Notes: generated from the sequence alone by a model not told the origin. DNA of 64,000 bases from Candidatus Villigracilis saccharophilus (GCA_016709305.1 JADJNA010000053.1:59176-123175); one strand, 5' to 3'. Shown: positions 42,822 to 52,446, numbered from the stretch's first letter. Numbers and translations are program-made.

Positions 42822-43811
42822 ATGCGTCATGTTCATCACGACCTGAAAGTGTACGGTGGAATAAAACTTTTTGTTGGCACCGGCTCACCCGAGCTCGGTC
42901 AAAAAATAGCTGATTATCTCGATCAACCGGTCAGCGAGCGTGAAGTGATCGAGTTTCCGAACGAAAACCTGTTCGTAAAACTGCACGGTAGTGTGCGTGG
43001 ACAGGATGTGTATGTGATCCAAAGTACGTCAGCTCCCGTCCATCGAAACTTGATGGAACTGCTGATCATGATCCAAACCCTGCGTTTGGATTCCGCAGCC
43101 CGCATCACAGCGGTCGTGCCTTATTTGTGCTACGGCCGTTCCGATAAAAAAGACCAGCCGCGCGTACCCATTACCGCTCGCTTGGTTGCGGATATGCTCG
43201 AAGTCGCCGGTGCCGACCGTTACATGACCCTTGATCCGCACGCCGGGCAGGTACAGGGATTTTTCTCGATTCCCGGCGATGTTCTGACCGCATCACATTT
43301 ATTGGTGGATCACATCAACAAAAACCTTCGCCCCCAAATGAAGGATCCTGTGGTTGTTTCAGTGGATCTCGGCTTTGCGAAAAAGGGCCGCAACTACGCC
43401 GCGGACATGGATATGCCGATCGCCTTCATTGAAAAGCGGCGTATTGGAAATGATGCAAATACCGAGGCGCTGACATTGATCGGCGATGTAAAAGACCGTG
43501 ATGTGATCATTGTTGATGATGAAGTGGACACCGGTGGTTCCATTTCACAGGCTGTGAATGTTGTCATACAGAATGGAGCGCGCGACGTTTATCTCGCATT
43601 CGTCCATGCCATTCTCTCCAGAAATGGAGCGGAACGGCTGGCTTCCCTTCCCATCAAACACATCGTCACTACTGATTCCGCGCCGCTCACCGCAGATAAA
43701 CTCAAGAAACTTGAAGGCCGCCTGACCGTACTCTCTGTTGCACCGCTGTTAGGAGAGGTAATCAAGCGTGCTCATGAAGGCCGTTCGGTGGGCGAGATGT
43801 TCAACGAATAG
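42822..43811 (+). CDS. prs: Ribose-phosphate pyrophosphokinase
   Basis: This 329-residue enzyme makes PRPP from ribose 5-phosphate and ATP. KLFVGTGSPELGQKIADYL, ITAVVPYLCYGRSDKKDQ (the catalytic flexible loop and adenine region) and TLDPHAGQVQGFF (the metal-binding HAGQ) are all present. The PRPP loop IVDDEVDTGGSISQAV lies near residue 231. The sequence is a little divergent from the class I enzyme: the usual RQDRK reads RSDKKD. AAGGAG precedes the start. It lies directly after the GNAT gene in an operon beginning at 40794. Confidence 0.92.
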   Translation: MRHVHHDLKVYGGIKLFVGTGSPELGQKIADYLDQPVSEREVIEFPNENLFVKLHGSVRGQDVYVIQSTSAPVHRNLMELLIMIQTLRLDSAARITAVVPYLCYGRSDKKDQPRVPITARLVADMLEVAGADRYMTLDPHAGQVQGFFSIPGDVLTASHLLVDHINKNLRPQMKDPVVVSVDLGFAKKGRNYAADMDMPIAFIEKRRIGNDANTEALTLIGDVKDRDVIIVDDEVDTGGSISQAVNVVIQNGARDVYLAFVHAILSRNGAERLASLPIKHIVTTDSAPLTADKLKKLEGRLTVLSVAPLLGEVIKRAHEGRSVGEMFNE

Positions 43812-43864
43812 AATTCCCGTTTGAATGTTGAAGAGTTTTAAATTTCTAACCCTTAAACAAAAAA

Positions 43865-44668
43865 ATGCCTGAACTCCCCGAGGTTGAAACCTTTGCCCGA
43901 ACCTTGAAACCGGAACTCGTCGGAAAGACGATCCTCTCCGCCGAAGTATACTGGGCACGCACGCTTGCCACACCGTCAACGGATCAATTTAAGAGACAGG
44001 TGGCCGGGCAAAAGATCCTGGATGTCTCACGCCGCGCAAAATATCTCATACTCAACCTGGAACATTACAATCTCCTGATACATTTGCGCATGAGCGGGGA
44101 TTTGATCATACGGGAAGGTAAAATCAAGGCGGAAAAGCATGACCGCATTCTGCTTCAGCTTTCAGACCATACAGTTCTGGCTTTCAATGACACCCGTAAA
44201 TTTGGGCGGATTTGGCTGACAGACAAACCTGAAACTATTCTGGGTAAACTTGGACCTGAACCACTTGAAAAAAACTTCACTTCGCAATGGCTCTATGAAA
44301 ATTTACTTAACCGCAAACGCCTGCTTAAACCGTTACTGCTTGACCAGACCTTCATCGCCGGCCTTGGGAATATTTATACCGATGAATGTTTGCACATCGC
44401 GCAACTGCATCCGCTCTCACTATCGAATACCGTTACGCAAGAAAAAGCTGGCGCATTGCACAAAGCGATCCGCACTGTCCTCAAGGAAGGCATTCGCCGC
44501 AATGGAGCCAGCATTGATTGGGTCTACCGCGGTGGTGAATTTCAAAATCATTTTCGAGTGTATGGCCGCGACGGCGAAGCATGTCCCGTTTGCGGTACGA
44601 TCATACAAAAATTGACCGTTGGACAGCGCGGCACACATATTTGTCCAGTCTGCCAGCACATGAGGTGA
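43865..44668 (+). CDS. mutM: Formamidopyrimidine-DNA glycosylase
   Basis: This is a 267-residue base-excision repair enzyme. The mature N-terminus PELPEVETFARTLKPEL contains the catalytic Pro and Glu. The Lys of the beta-hairpin is in FNDTRKFGRIWL. The H2TH region is LLDQTFIAGLGNIYTDE, and the C-terminal zinc finger has CPVCGTIIQKLTVGQRGTHI and CPVC. All catalytic residues are present. Followed by a hypothetical gene after 3 bases. Removes 8-oxoguanine and ring-opened purines. Confidence 0.95.
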   Translation: MPELPEVETFARTLKPELVGKTILSAEVYWARTLATPSTDQFKRQVAGQKILDVSRRAKYLILNLEHYNLLIHLRMSGDLIIREGKIKAEKHDRILLQLSDHTVLAFNDTRKFGRIWLTDKPETILGKLGPEPLEKNFTSQWLYENLLNRKRLLKPLLLDQTFIAGLGNIYTDECLHIAQLHPLSLSNTVTQEKAGALHKAIRTVLKEGIRRNGASIDWVYRGGEFQNHFRVYGRDGEACPVCGTIIQKLTVGQRGTHICPVCQHMR

Positions 44669-44671
44669 TAT

Positions 44672-45367
44672 ATGACACTCCAATATATTGTGATTGCAGT
44701 AATTGCTGTAATTGTGGGATGGGTCATTGGATTTCTTGATTCCAATCTCCGCACTACGCAAAAAATTAAAGCAGCCGAACAAAAAGCTCAGATCAAGCTT
44801 GATGAAGCTGAGAAAAAGATCGCGCAGGCGGACCAAAGAATTTCACTTGAATCACGGATGGCCCCCGCGCTACAGGATGACCCCGGTTTATTAAGATTAA
44901 AAAAAATAAACAACCGTGTTACTGTGGAAATGGACGGAATCTTGCTTCCAGAAATATTATCTGCTGATAAGAAAAAACGCTTGATCGAACTCATCTCGAT
45001 CTTTCGTCCATGGCTTGAAGGCGGACAGACTCAACAAGCAGTACCGTTCAACACGCCGCCCATGCCTGGTTCCGTTAAAGAGTCAGTGCCGCCACCCGCA
45101 CAGCCTCCAGTCAAAAAAACTGAAGAAAAGAATATCGCAGCACTGAGCATCGTCGGTCAGATCGATTCCGTCCTGCAGAAAAAATTGATGAATACCAAGT
45201 TCGCAAAAGCTGGAATCCGTTTACAAGAATCACTTCAGGGCGGCGTACAAGTCTACGTAGGCTTGCAAAAATACGCCACGATAGATGATGTTCCGGATGA
45301 GCAGATCAAATCCGAGATCCGCGCCGCCATTGCAGAGTGGGAACAAAAATATACGCCGGGCTTGTAA
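44672..45367 (+). CDS. Hypothetical protein with membrane anchor and coiled coil
   Basis: This is a 231-residue protein. Residues 4-22 form a single transmembrane helix, followed by a highly charged helix about 27-62 (KAAEQKAQIKLDEAEKKI) expected to form a coiled coil. A small middle domain has IDGILL-like strands. A proline-rich linker (about 130-150) and a second globular part (about 155-230) with GVQVYVGLQKYATIDD follow. No catalytic motif. It begins 3 bases after mutM and is likely co-transcribed with it. Confidence 0.6.
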   Translation: MTLQYIVIAVIAVIVGWVIGFLDSNLRTTQKIKAAEQKAQIKLDEAEKKIAQADQRISLESRMAPALQDDPGLLRLKKINNRVTVEMDGILLPEILSADKKKRLIELISIFRPWLEGGQTQQAVPFNTPPMPGSVKESVPPPAQPPVKKTEEKNIAALSIVGQIDSVLQKKLMNTKFAKAGIRLQESLQGGVQVYVGLQKYATIDDVPDEQIKSEIRAAIAEWEQKYTPGL

Positions 45368-45370
45368 CCG

Positions 45371-45895
45371 TTACGCGATCACAGCGCCTTCAAATTTAAG
45401 CAACCATTCCTTGGTGGCCAGCCCATTTCCGCCGCCATAGCCGTGCAGTTTACCGTCCTTGCCGATCACACGGTGGCAGGGAATCACAATTGGCATGGGG
45501 TTGGTGGCATTGGCCCGGCCGACAGCGCGGTAAGCTCGCGGACATTCGATCTTCACGGCAACTTCTGCATAGGTGCTTATCTCCCCATATGGAATTGCGT
45601 AAACAACTTTTAACGTTTTCTGTTGAAATGGACGCAAACTTGACCAATCAATCGGGAAGGTGAATTCACGGCACTTGCCTTTTAAGTATTCGCCTAATTC
45701 TTTCGCGTAGGGTTTTACCTTTGATGGATTTTGTTCAACGGCACATTTGAAACGGCGCAAATACGCATCCAGCCTGGGTTGAGCGTCAGCCCATTCGACA
45801 GCGACCAGCCCAAGGTCGGAAACCGCGAGGCGGAAATCACCCAGTACCGTATGATTCAATTCGCCAAGATATATTTTTAGGGAAGAGACAGCCAT
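45371..45895 (-). CDS. ogt: Methylated-DNA-protein-cysteine methyltransferase
   Basis: This 174-residue suicide repair enzyme removes O6-alkyl groups from guanine. The active-site motif PIVIPCHRVIGKDGKL contains the acceptor Cys. FPIDWSSLRPFQQKTLKVV and YGEISTYAEVA precede it, and GYGGGNGLATKEWLLKFEG follows. There is no Ada regulatory domain, so it is of the Ogt type. It converges with the preceding gene, with 3 bases between stops. Confidence 0.95.
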   Translation of the reverse strand: MAVSSLKIYLGELNHTVLGDFRLAVSDLGLVAVEWADAQPRLDAYLRRFKCAVEQNPSKVKPYAKELGEYLKGKCREFTFPIDWSSLRPFQQKTLKVVYAIPYGEISTYAEVAVKIECPRAYRAVGRANATNPMPIVIPCHRVIGKDGKLHGYGGGNGLATKEWLLKFEGAVIA

Positions 45896-46053
45896 TTTGT
45901 AATCCTCCGCAAGACAAATAATGTCAAAAAATTTGCATTCTTGTTAATTGTCTAACAATCGTAGGGGAATCGTAGGGTTGTCGTCAAGTACTATTTGGAC
46001 AACCATGATAAATTTACCTCAGTAAGGTGATTTCTCTTCTCCTCCTTTCAAAG

Positions 46054-46080
46054 AGAACCGCGGTCGGCGTCCGCGGTTCT
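46054..46080. repeat. Hairpin AGAACCGCGG/CCGCGGTTCT upstream of tyrA
   Basis: 10-bp perfect arms (46054-46063 and 46071-46080) with a 7-base loop lie within a 246-base gap. It is followed by TATAAT (46108-46113), a candidate -10 for tyrA. It may be a terminator or an operator. Confidence 0.5.
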
Positions 46081-46141
46081 TGGCGTTTAAAGCGGAGGTA
46101 TTGGCAGTATAATCGCGCCATCAAACTTTTGCGAGGGTAAC

Positions 46142-47119
46142 ATGCCTGTTCAAATTACAATTATTGGTTTGGGTCAAGTTGGCGCTTCGATCGGATTGGC
46201 GCTTTCTGCTCATAAAGATAACGTTTTCGTTGTAGGTCACGACAAGGAATTTTCGATTGAACGCGCAGCGCAGCAAAAAGGCGCGGTGGATAAGACCGAG
46301 CATAATCTTCCCAAAGCAGTGACGGATGCGAAGTTGGTGTTACTGGCATTGCCTGTGCATCAGATCCGTGAAACTTTGGAATTCATTGCCCCAGACCTCA
46401 AGCCTGGGACTGTGGTGGTGGATACTTCGCCGATCAAATCCGGGGTCGCGAATTGGGCCAGGGAAATTCTCCCGCAAGGCTGTTACTATGTGGGCATCGT
46501 TCCGACCATCGCGGCTGAATTTTTGCAGGAAGCGGGAACGGGTCTGGACTCAGCCAAAGCTGATCTTTTCAAGAATAGCATTTTCCTGGTGGATGCTCCA
46601 TACGGCACGCCGGGGGAAGCCGTTGATCTGGTGACAAACTTTATCAGGCTGACCGGCGCAAATATCATGATCGCCGATATTCTTGAATCGGACGGCTTGA
46701 TGGCATCCGCATATCTCCTGCCGCAACTGGTATCAACGGCTTTATTGAATGCAACCGTGGCACAGCCGGGCTGGCCGGAAACCCGCAAAGTGGCGGAGCG
46801 CGCCTATCACACCACAACTTCCATGCCGGATGACCCGGAAACATTGCGGGTGTTATCCCTGCATAATCGTGAAAACATAACGCGCGTTCTTAACACAATG
46901 ATCCTATCCCTGGCTGAATTGCGTGACGCCATAGAAGACGGCAACGACGAAGCTGTAAAGACTCATTTCCAATCTGCCCATAAAAACCGAGAGGAATGGA
47001 TTAGCGACCGCTTCTCTGCGAACTGGGAGGATAAGAAGACTCCCCCGATCGAAAAAATGCCACTGAAAGAAAGGTTGTTTGGTTCCATCATAGGCAGGTC
47101 CATAAAAGAAAAGAAATGA
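46142..47119 (+). CDS. tyrA: Prephenate dehydrogenase
   Basis: This is a 325-residue TyrA-type enzyme that makes 4-hydroxyphenylpyruvate for tyrosine synthesis. The Rossmann loop IIGLGQVGASIGLALSAH is at the N-terminus, followed by VVGHDKEF, which ends strand 2 with Asp and suits NAD. DTSPIKSGVANWA and MPDDPETLRVLSLHN follow the family pattern. Other members of this fold, such as arogenate dehydrogenase, cannot be excluded. The stop overlaps the start of the GIY-YIG gene (ATGA). Confidence 0.85.
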   Translation: MPVQITIIGLGQVGASIGLALSAHKDNVFVVGHDKEFSIERAAQQKGAVDKTEHNLPKAVTDAKLVLLALPVHQIRETLEFIAPDLKPGTVVVDTSPIKSGVANWAREILPQGCYYVGIVPTIAAEFLQEAGTGLDSAKADLFKNSIFLVDAPYGTPGEAVDLVTNFIRLTGANIMIADILESDGLMASAYLLPQLVSTALLNATVAQPGWPETRKVAERAYHTTTSMPDDPETLRVLSLHNRENITRVLNTMILSLAELRDAIEDGNDEAVKTHFQSAHKNREEWISDRFSANWEDKKTPPIEKMPLKERLFGSIIGRSIKEKK

Positions 47120-47373
47120 CCTGTTATTGCTACATCGTTGAATGTTCAGATGGGACTTATTACACCGGCTGGACCACTGATCCAGAGAGACGGGTCAAAC
47201 AACATAATAAAGGAATTGGCGCAAAATACACCAGCGTTCGCCGCCCTGTGAAATTGGTTTATCTGGAGCCGCTGCCAGATCGAACGGACGCCATGAAGCG
47301 GGAACTCGCGATCAAAAAAATGAAGCGCCTGCAGAAAAGTAAGCTGGTTGAAGGATATGTCCCTGATGGTTAG
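47116..47373 (+). CDS. GIY-YIG nuclease domain protein (YhbQ/UPF0213 type)
   Basis: This is an 85-residue single-domain protein. GIY-YIG is represented by CYIVECSDGTYYTGWTTDP with the conserved Tyr pair. RVKQHNKGIGAKYTSVRRP and KRELAIKKMKRLQKSKL correspond to the catalytic Arg and the Glu helix. Family members are small DNA nucleases of unclear job in repair or mobile DNA. The ATG lies inside tyrA's stop. The gene is followed by a terminator that begins within its last codons. Confidence 0.93.
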   Translation: MTCYCYIVECSDGTYYTGWTTDPERRVKQHNKGIGAKYTSVRRPVKLVYLEPLPDRTDAMKRELAIKKMKRLQKSKLVEGYVPDG

Positions 47374-47389
47374 CATCGGGGACTTTTTT
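47359..47389 (+). terminator. Terminator overlapping the end of the GIY-YIG gene
   Basis: GTCCCTGATG (47359-47368) pairs with CATCGGGGAC (47374-47383) with one G-U pair, followed by TTTTTT. The stop codon lies in the loop. Confidence 0.8.
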
Positions 47390-47528
47390 GTCCGCGCGGA
47401 TATGGGGGCAAGTGGATTATTCACACATCATCAAATAACTGAATTGCAAGGCATAATATGTGCCCGGTTTTCTCCTCTTTGTACAATTCACAGAAGTTTT
47501 GACCCATAAAAAGCCTTGCATTAAAAAT

Positions 47529-47554
47529 GCGCTAAAACCCGAGAGTTTTAGCGC
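47529..47554 (-). terminator. Terminator of maeB
   Basis: GCGCTAAAAC/GTTTTAGCGC (47529-47538 and 47545-47554), followed on the minus strand by ATTTTTAA. Confidence 0.75.
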
Positions 47555-47600
47555 AAATATTGTTAAGCAAACTTGACTACCCTGAATCAATCTTTATTTT

Positions 47601-49868
47601 TTACTTTTTCTCAGCGCGCCGCATTGCATCCATCACTGCAACCGCAGCGATCTGAACGATATTGGTAACTTCATCACCTGTCTGAAGAACATGAACCGGA
47701 GCACCCATGCCAAGCAGGATCGGGCCAATCGCTTTTGCATTACCAAGACGGGCCAGTAATTTGTAAGCGATATTTGCCGACTCAAGTGAAGGGAATACCA
47801 ATACGTTGGCATCCTTGACTGCGCTGAACGGATAACGCTCTGTGATGATCTCAGAAACTACTGCGGTGTCGGCCTGCATCTCACCATCTACGATCAGATC
47901 AGGACGGAGGGCTTTTGTGATTTTTACCGCCTTACGCACCTTGTCCGAGAGTGGATGCGGCGTGGAGCCAAAATTTGAGAATGAAAGGAATGCCACCCGA
48001 GGCTCAATCTCCAATTGTTTGGCAAAATCTGCGGCGAGTGATGCTATTTCAGCCAGGTCTTCCGCTGTCGGGTCAATATTGACGGTGGCATCCGTGAATA
48101 AATATACCCGATCATCAATGATCATGATGTAGACGCCGGATGCGTGAGTTGATCCAGGAGCGGTGTGATGAATTTGTAAAGCCGGACGGATCACCTGGGG
48201 ATAATCATATGTCAGGCCGGAGACGCAGGCATCCGCATCACCCATCTTGACCATGAGCGGCGCAAACACATTTGGGTCTTTCACCTCTGATAGAGCCTTG
48301 TGCAGTGATAGGCCTTTCCGATTACGAAGTTCATAGTAAGCAGAAGCATATTTTTCAATGCCCGCAAAATCACCCGGGTCAATGATTTGAGGTGTGTAAT
48401 CCAACGAGAGTGAGTTGACCTGCTCCTCGATCAAATTTCTACGTCCGATCAAGACCGGTGTACCGATACCCTCCTCCTGAATCTGGTAGGCAGCGCGGAT
48501 CACTTTTTGTTCCTCCCCCTCGGCAAAGGCAATACGTTTCACTCCCGCGCTGGCACGGGCTTTATCCATAATAAAGTGACGCACCTGCTCGCCCTTACCC
48601 AGGCGGAAAGCCAATTGCTCACGATATTCATCAAGGTCGATCGTTTTACGGGCAACACCGGTCTTCATTGCCGCCTCAGCCACGGCCGGAGCTTCCCACA
48701 ACAGTACACGCGGGTCAAACGGTTTGGGAATAATATAATCGCGTCCAAACTTAAGATTTTCCAGGCCATACGCCCGCAAGACGGAGTCAGGCACATCCTC
48801 CTTGGCCAGTGCGGCAAGAGCCTGGGATGCCGCTAATTTCATTTCTTCGTTGATGGCTTTTGCCCGCACATCCAATGCGCCGCGGAAGATAAACGGAAAG
48901 CCCAATACATTATTGACCTGATTCGGATAATCGGAGCGTCCCGTCGCGAGAATGATGTCGCTGCGCGCTGCCTTCGCCAATTCAGGGCTGATCTCCGGGT
49001 CGGGATTCGCCAGCGCAAAGACAACCGGGTCGCTCGCCATGCTCTTGACCATATCGGGTGTCAGCACATTCGCAGCCGACAGCCCCAGGAACACATCACA
49101 GCCACGTACCGCATCCGCCAGGGTGCGGTGGTCGGTATCCACGGCGAACTCCTCCATATACTTGTTCATGCCATCTGTGCGACCCTTGTATACGACGCCC
49201 TTGATATCAACCATGGTGATGTTTTCTTGTCTGACGCCCCAAAGCTTTGCCATTTTGGCGCAAGAGATACCCGCCGCGCCCGCTCCGCAGACGACCATCT
49301 TAACTTCTTCGTGTTTCTTGCCGATCAATTCCAGCACATTGGCAAGCGCCGCAGAAAATATGATAGCCGTGCCGTGTTGGTCATCGTGAAAGACAGGGAT
49401 GTCGAGCATACTTTTCAAAGTCTCTTCGATGTAAAAACATTCGGGGGCTTTGATGTCTTCAAGGTTGATGCCGCCAAATGTCTGTGAGATCCCTGCGACA
49501 ATTTTGATGACCTCATCCGGGTCATGTGAACTGACCTCGATATCGAACACATCGATATCAGCAAATTTTTTAAAGAGAACACCCTTGCCTTCCATGACTG
49601 GCTTGCTCGCCAGTGCGCCGCGATCTCCCAATCCAAGGATGGCCGTGCCATTGGAAATTACAGCTACCAGGTTGCCTTTTGATGTGTATTCATAAGCCAA
49701 CTCGGCATTTTTTTCTATCTCAAGCACGGGTGCGGCAACGCCTGGCGTATAGGCCAGACCCAGGTCACGCTGGGTGTCCATCGGTTTGGTGGGGACAACC
49801 GCGATCTTGCCGGGCTTTCCTTTCAGATGATGGTATTCAAGTGCATCTTCGCGTGTAATTTTAGACAT
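47601..49868 (-). CDS. maeB: NADP-dependent malic enzyme with phosphotransacetylase domain
   Basis: This is a 755-residue MaeB-type fusion. Residues about 1-425 are the malic enzyme: LAYTPGVAAPVLEI (the catalytic Tyr), LGDRGALASKPVMEGKGVLF, and VFHDDQHGTAIIFSAALANV. The NADP part holds VVCGAGAAGISCAKM. Residues about 430-755 resemble phosphate acetyltransferase (RIAFAEGEEQKVIRAAYQIQ, GDADACVSGLTYDY); in MaeB enzymes this half is regulatory and lacks activity. It converts malate to pyruvate with NADPH. AAGGAG lies 7 bases before the ATG. Confidence 0.95.
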   Translation of the reverse strand: MSKITREDALEYHHLKGKPGKIAVVPTKPMDTQRDLGLAYTPGVAAPVLEIEKNAELAYEYTSKGNLVAVISNGTAILGLGDRGALASKPVMEGKGVLFKKFADIDVFDIEVSSHDPDEVIKIVAGISQTFGGINLEDIKAPECFYIEETLKSMLDIPVFHDDQHGTAIIFSAALANVLELIGKKHEEVKMVVCGAGAAGISCAKMAKLWGVRQENITMVDIKGVVYKGRTDGMNKYMEEFAVDTDHRTLADAVRGCDVFLGLSAANVLTPDMVKSMASDPVVFALANPDPEISPELAKAARSDIILATGRSDYPNQVNNVLGFPFIFRGALDVRAKAINEEMKLAASQALAALAKEDVPDSVLRAYGLENLKFGRDYIIPKPFDPRVLLWEAPAVAEAAMKTGVARKTIDLDEYREQLAFRLGKGEQVRHFIMDKARASAGVKRIAFAEGEEQKVIRAAYQIQEEGIGTPVLIGRRNLIEEQVNSLSLDYTPQIIDPGDFAGIEKYASAYYELRNRKGLSLHKALSEVKDPNVFAPLMVKMGDADACVSGLTYDYPQVIRPALQIHHTAPGSTHASGVYIMIIDDRVYLFTDATVNIDPTAEDLAEIASLAADFAKQLEIEPRVAFLSFSNFGSTPHPLSDKVRKAVKITKALRPDLIVDGEMQADTAVVSEIITERYPFSAVKDANVLVFPSLESANIAYKLLARLGNAKAIGPILLGMGAPVHVLQTGDEVTNIVQIAAVAVMDAMRRAEKK

Positions 49869-49910
49869 GGGATCTCCTTGTATAAATTTTGACTTGACCT
49901 CTACAGGCCA

Positions 49911-51677
49911 TTAGTTAACTCCGAAAGATATGATTGGCTGCAACTCGCGCTGCACTGAATACAGACGGCGATATAAGCCGTCCGCCAGTTCCATCAATTC
50001 AGCATGCGTGCCCATTTCACAAATTGATTTATCGTCCAGCACAACGATCTTGTCGGCATTGCGGACTGTCGAAAGACGGTGAGCGATAATGATCGTCGTG
50101 CGTCCCTGCATCAAACGTTCCAGGGCCTGTTGGATGAGCAGCTCTGTTTCCGTATCCACCGAAGATGTGGCTTCATCCAGGATCAGGATCGGCGCATCTT
50201 TTAATACTGCCCGCGCAACGGACAAGCGCTGCTTCTGCCCGCCGGATAGTTTCACCCCGCGCTCGCCGATCAAGGTATCGTATCCATCAGGCAGTTGAGT
50301 GATGAACGAGTGAGCATTGGCCGTCTGCGCGGCTGCGATCATCTCCGCTTCGCTCGCATCGGTGCGTCCAAATAAAATATTCTCACGCACGGTGCCGTAA
50401 AAAAGAAATACATCCTGCAGCACGATGCTGATCTGCTGTCGCAGGTCATCCATTTTATATTCCTGAATATTGCGTCCATCCAGCGTGATCGTCCCGCTGG
50501 TCACATCGTAAAAGCGCGGGATCAGACTCACAAGCGTGGATTTTCCGACGCCTGTCGGCCCTACCAGGGCGACAACCGATCGAGCGGGGATATCGAGATT
50601 GATGGTTTCCAGAACAGGATTTTCCGTACTATAGGAAAAGCCTACATTTTGGAAGACAAGCTCGCCTCGTACTGGACTGGAAATTGCTACTGCCCCCTGA
50701 ACATTGTGCGGCTCCTCATCTTCTGCCATCAACCCTGCGACACGGTCCGCCCCCGCCAGGGAACTCTGAATGGCTTCCCAGGCATTCGATAGATTCCGCA
50801 CCGGTGCATAGAACATCTCGAGATACAGAAAGAAAGCAACCAGGTCGGCGATCGGAAGGATTCCCTGCAGGGCCAAACGTCCGCCGAAGAAGATCACGAT
50901 CAATGTTCCCAGGGAGGAAGTGAAATCCACAAAGGGTTGAAAGGTGGCCATTAACTTCAGCGCGCGCAAGTTTGATCTGTAGTAGCTGTCGATGCGCTCA
51001 TCAATGCGCACGGCTTCCTGCGTTTCACGGGTAAAGGCCTTGATCTCACGGATACCGGACAGGTTGTCGTTGAGCATGGCATTCAAGTCGCCGAGTTCTT
51101 TTTGACGATAGCGGAACGCCGGCCGAACTCTTTTGGCGTAGATCTGCAAAGATAACAGCACCAGCGGGATCGGAATGGTGCTGAGCAGGGTCAGCTGCCA
51201 GTTGAGACTCAACAGCACTGCGGTCACGCCGATAAACGTAATGGCGTTGACAATGATATCGGGCAATGCATGTGAGATGAGCTGCTCGAACAACTCGGTG
51301 TCATTGATCACGCGCGACATCAACTGTCCGACTTGTTTGTCTTCGTAATAGCGCAGTGAAAGCCGCTGCATGTGCTCGTAAATATATTTACGCACATCCG
51401 CCACCACGCCCCATCCGGCCAGGTGCGCGAGGTAGGAACGTAGGAATTGCAGCCCTGCGCGGCTGACATAAACGATCAGCACGATCACGGTCAGGCGGCT
51501 GACCAGCCCCATCACATCCATCGTCGCGCCGGGCGCGGTAACAGCCGCCACCAGCAGTTTGACGATCCATGGAAGCAGCAACTGCGCTCCAACCAGCAGC
51601 AGCATGCTGCTGGCGGTGATCGTCAGGGAACTTTTATATTTTTTTGCATACGTAAAGATCAGTTGAAACGGCTTCAA
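49911..51677 (-). CDS. ABC exporter half-transporter (permease and ATPase)
   Basis: This is a 588-residue protein with a six-helix ABC transmembrane domain (about residues 15-310) and an ATPase domain. The P-loop is VALVGPTGVGKSTLVSLI, the Q-loop ISIVLQDVFLF, the signature LSGGQKQRLSVARAVL, the Walker B LILDEATSSVDTE and the switch His IAHRLSTV. It starts with TTG at 51677, AGGAGAA being 6 bases upstream. Homodimer or heterodimer with another half is possible; the nearest other half is at 5.7 kb, not adjacent. Exported substrate unknown. Intact, unlike the frameshifted exporter near the window start. Confidence 0.9.
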   Translation of the reverse strand: MKPFQLIFTYAKKYKSSLTITASSMLLLVGAQLLLPWIVKLLVAAVTAPGATMDVMGLVSRLTVIVLIVYVSRAGLQFLRSYLAHLAGWGVVADVRKYIYEHMQRLSLRYYEDKQVGQLMSRVINDTELFEQLISHALPDIIVNAITFIGVTAVLLSLNWQLTLLSTIPIPLVLLSLQIYAKRVRPAFRYRQKELGDLNAMLNDNLSGIREIKAFTRETQEAVRIDERIDSYYRSNLRALKLMATFQPFVDFTSSLGTLIVIFFGGRLALQGILPIADLVAFFLYLEMFYAPVRNLSNAWEAIQSSLAGADRVAGLMAEDEEPHNVQGAVAISSPVRGELVFQNVGFSYSTENPVLETINLDIPARSVVALVGPTGVGKSTLVSLIPRFYDVTSGTITLDGRNIQEYKMDDLRQQISIVLQDVFLFYGTVRENILFGRTDASEAEMIAAAQTANAHSFITQLPDGYDTLIGERGVKLSGGQKQRLSVARAVLKDAPILILDEATSSVDTETELLIQQALERLMQGRTTIIIAHRLSTVRNADKIVVLDDKSICEMGTHAELMELADGLYRRLYSVQRELQPIISFGVN

Positions 51678-51789
51678 AGTAATTCTCCTAGGGCAAACTA
51701 AATGACCTGTCCTGTAGGATCAGGTTCGCAAAGAGCAGGTTCACCATGTAGTATTCCCGCCCTTTATTATTTTGGGTCAGGTCACGAAA

Positions 51790-51969
51790 TTATTGCAGGA
51801 TGAGAGACTCTTCTTTCGAGTCTTGTTTGCCCACCTGCCGTTTCGTCTCCGCAAGCAATGCATCCACGTCAACATCAGGTGACGGATTGCCTTTGTCTCC
51901 ATAACAAAACAGGAAGGCAAAATATATCAATACAAGGACAATGGCTATGATGCTAAGTTCTATTGCCAT
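51790..51969 (-). CDS. Small membrane protein, 59 residues
   Basis: This is a short gene ending in TAA (51790-51792). The protein begins MAIELSIIAIVLVLIYF, a single membrane helix (about residues 5-24), then a hydrophilic tail with Asp-rich and Lys-rich parts (PDVDVDALLAETKRQV). The ATG is 9 bases beyond the stop of the preceding gene on the same strand, so the two are probably co-transcribed. No known family. It may be an accessory of the ABC exporter downstream or of the upstream membrane protein. Confidence 0.55.
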   Translation of the reverse strand: MAIELSIIAIVLVLIYFAFLFCYGDKGNPSPDVDVDALLAETKRQVGKQDSKEESLILQ

Positions 51970-51978
51970 TAGAAAACC

Positions 51979-52446
51979 TTATTTTGATTCCTCGATACTC
52001 TTGCTGGCGCTCCAGAGCGACCAGACCAACATCAGCGCAGCCAACGGCAGGATGAGTTGATTGCCGATCGCGCCGGGCGGAGTATGGGCAAACGTAACCG
52101 GCTTCATCGCCCCGACCAATTCACGCAGGAGAACTTCCAGCGCAAGCATCAGCCACATGAACGGGATCAGTGACCGGTAGCGAATGACCGCGAGCAGTTG
52201 AATCAGCGCAAAAAGCAGTTGGGAACTTCCCCACAGCGCGAAGGCAAAGATGATCCCATCCGCGCCTGCAACGGATAGATCCATTCCAGCAATCGTCCCT
52301 GCGCCGCCATCGGGCGAGAGCAGGTGAATACAACTTCGCACAGTGCTGACGATAGCGTAAATGACAAAAATGTAGAATGGGATTTTTGTTCCGCGAATGA
52401 CATTGTCAATTTTGGCGGGGAGCAAGATTTCAAAGACTTTTTTCAT
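51979..52446 (-). CDS. Hypothetical four-helix membrane protein
   Basis: This is a 155-residue protein with about four membrane helices (approximately 20-42, 62-85, 92-112 and 125-148). It starts MKKVFEILLPAKIDNV, so the N-terminus is cytoplasmic and amphipathic. The loop after helix 1 is rich in Gly and Asp. There is no known domain. It is followed by a 59-residue membrane protein and an ABC exporter on the same strand. Confidence 0.65.
   Translation of the reverse strand: MKKVFEILLPAKIDNVIRGTKIPFYIFVIYAIVSTVRSCIHLLSPDGGAGTIAGMDLSVAGADGIIFAFALWGSSQLLFALIQLLAVIRYRSLIPFMWLMLALEVLLRELVGAMKPVTFAHTPPGAIGNQLILPLAALMLVWSLWSASKSIEESK

Noticed and set aside
47601..49868. An active phosphate acetyltransferase in the MaeB C-terminus
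   Set aside because: In MaeB fusions the half is regulatory; nothing here argues for restored activity.
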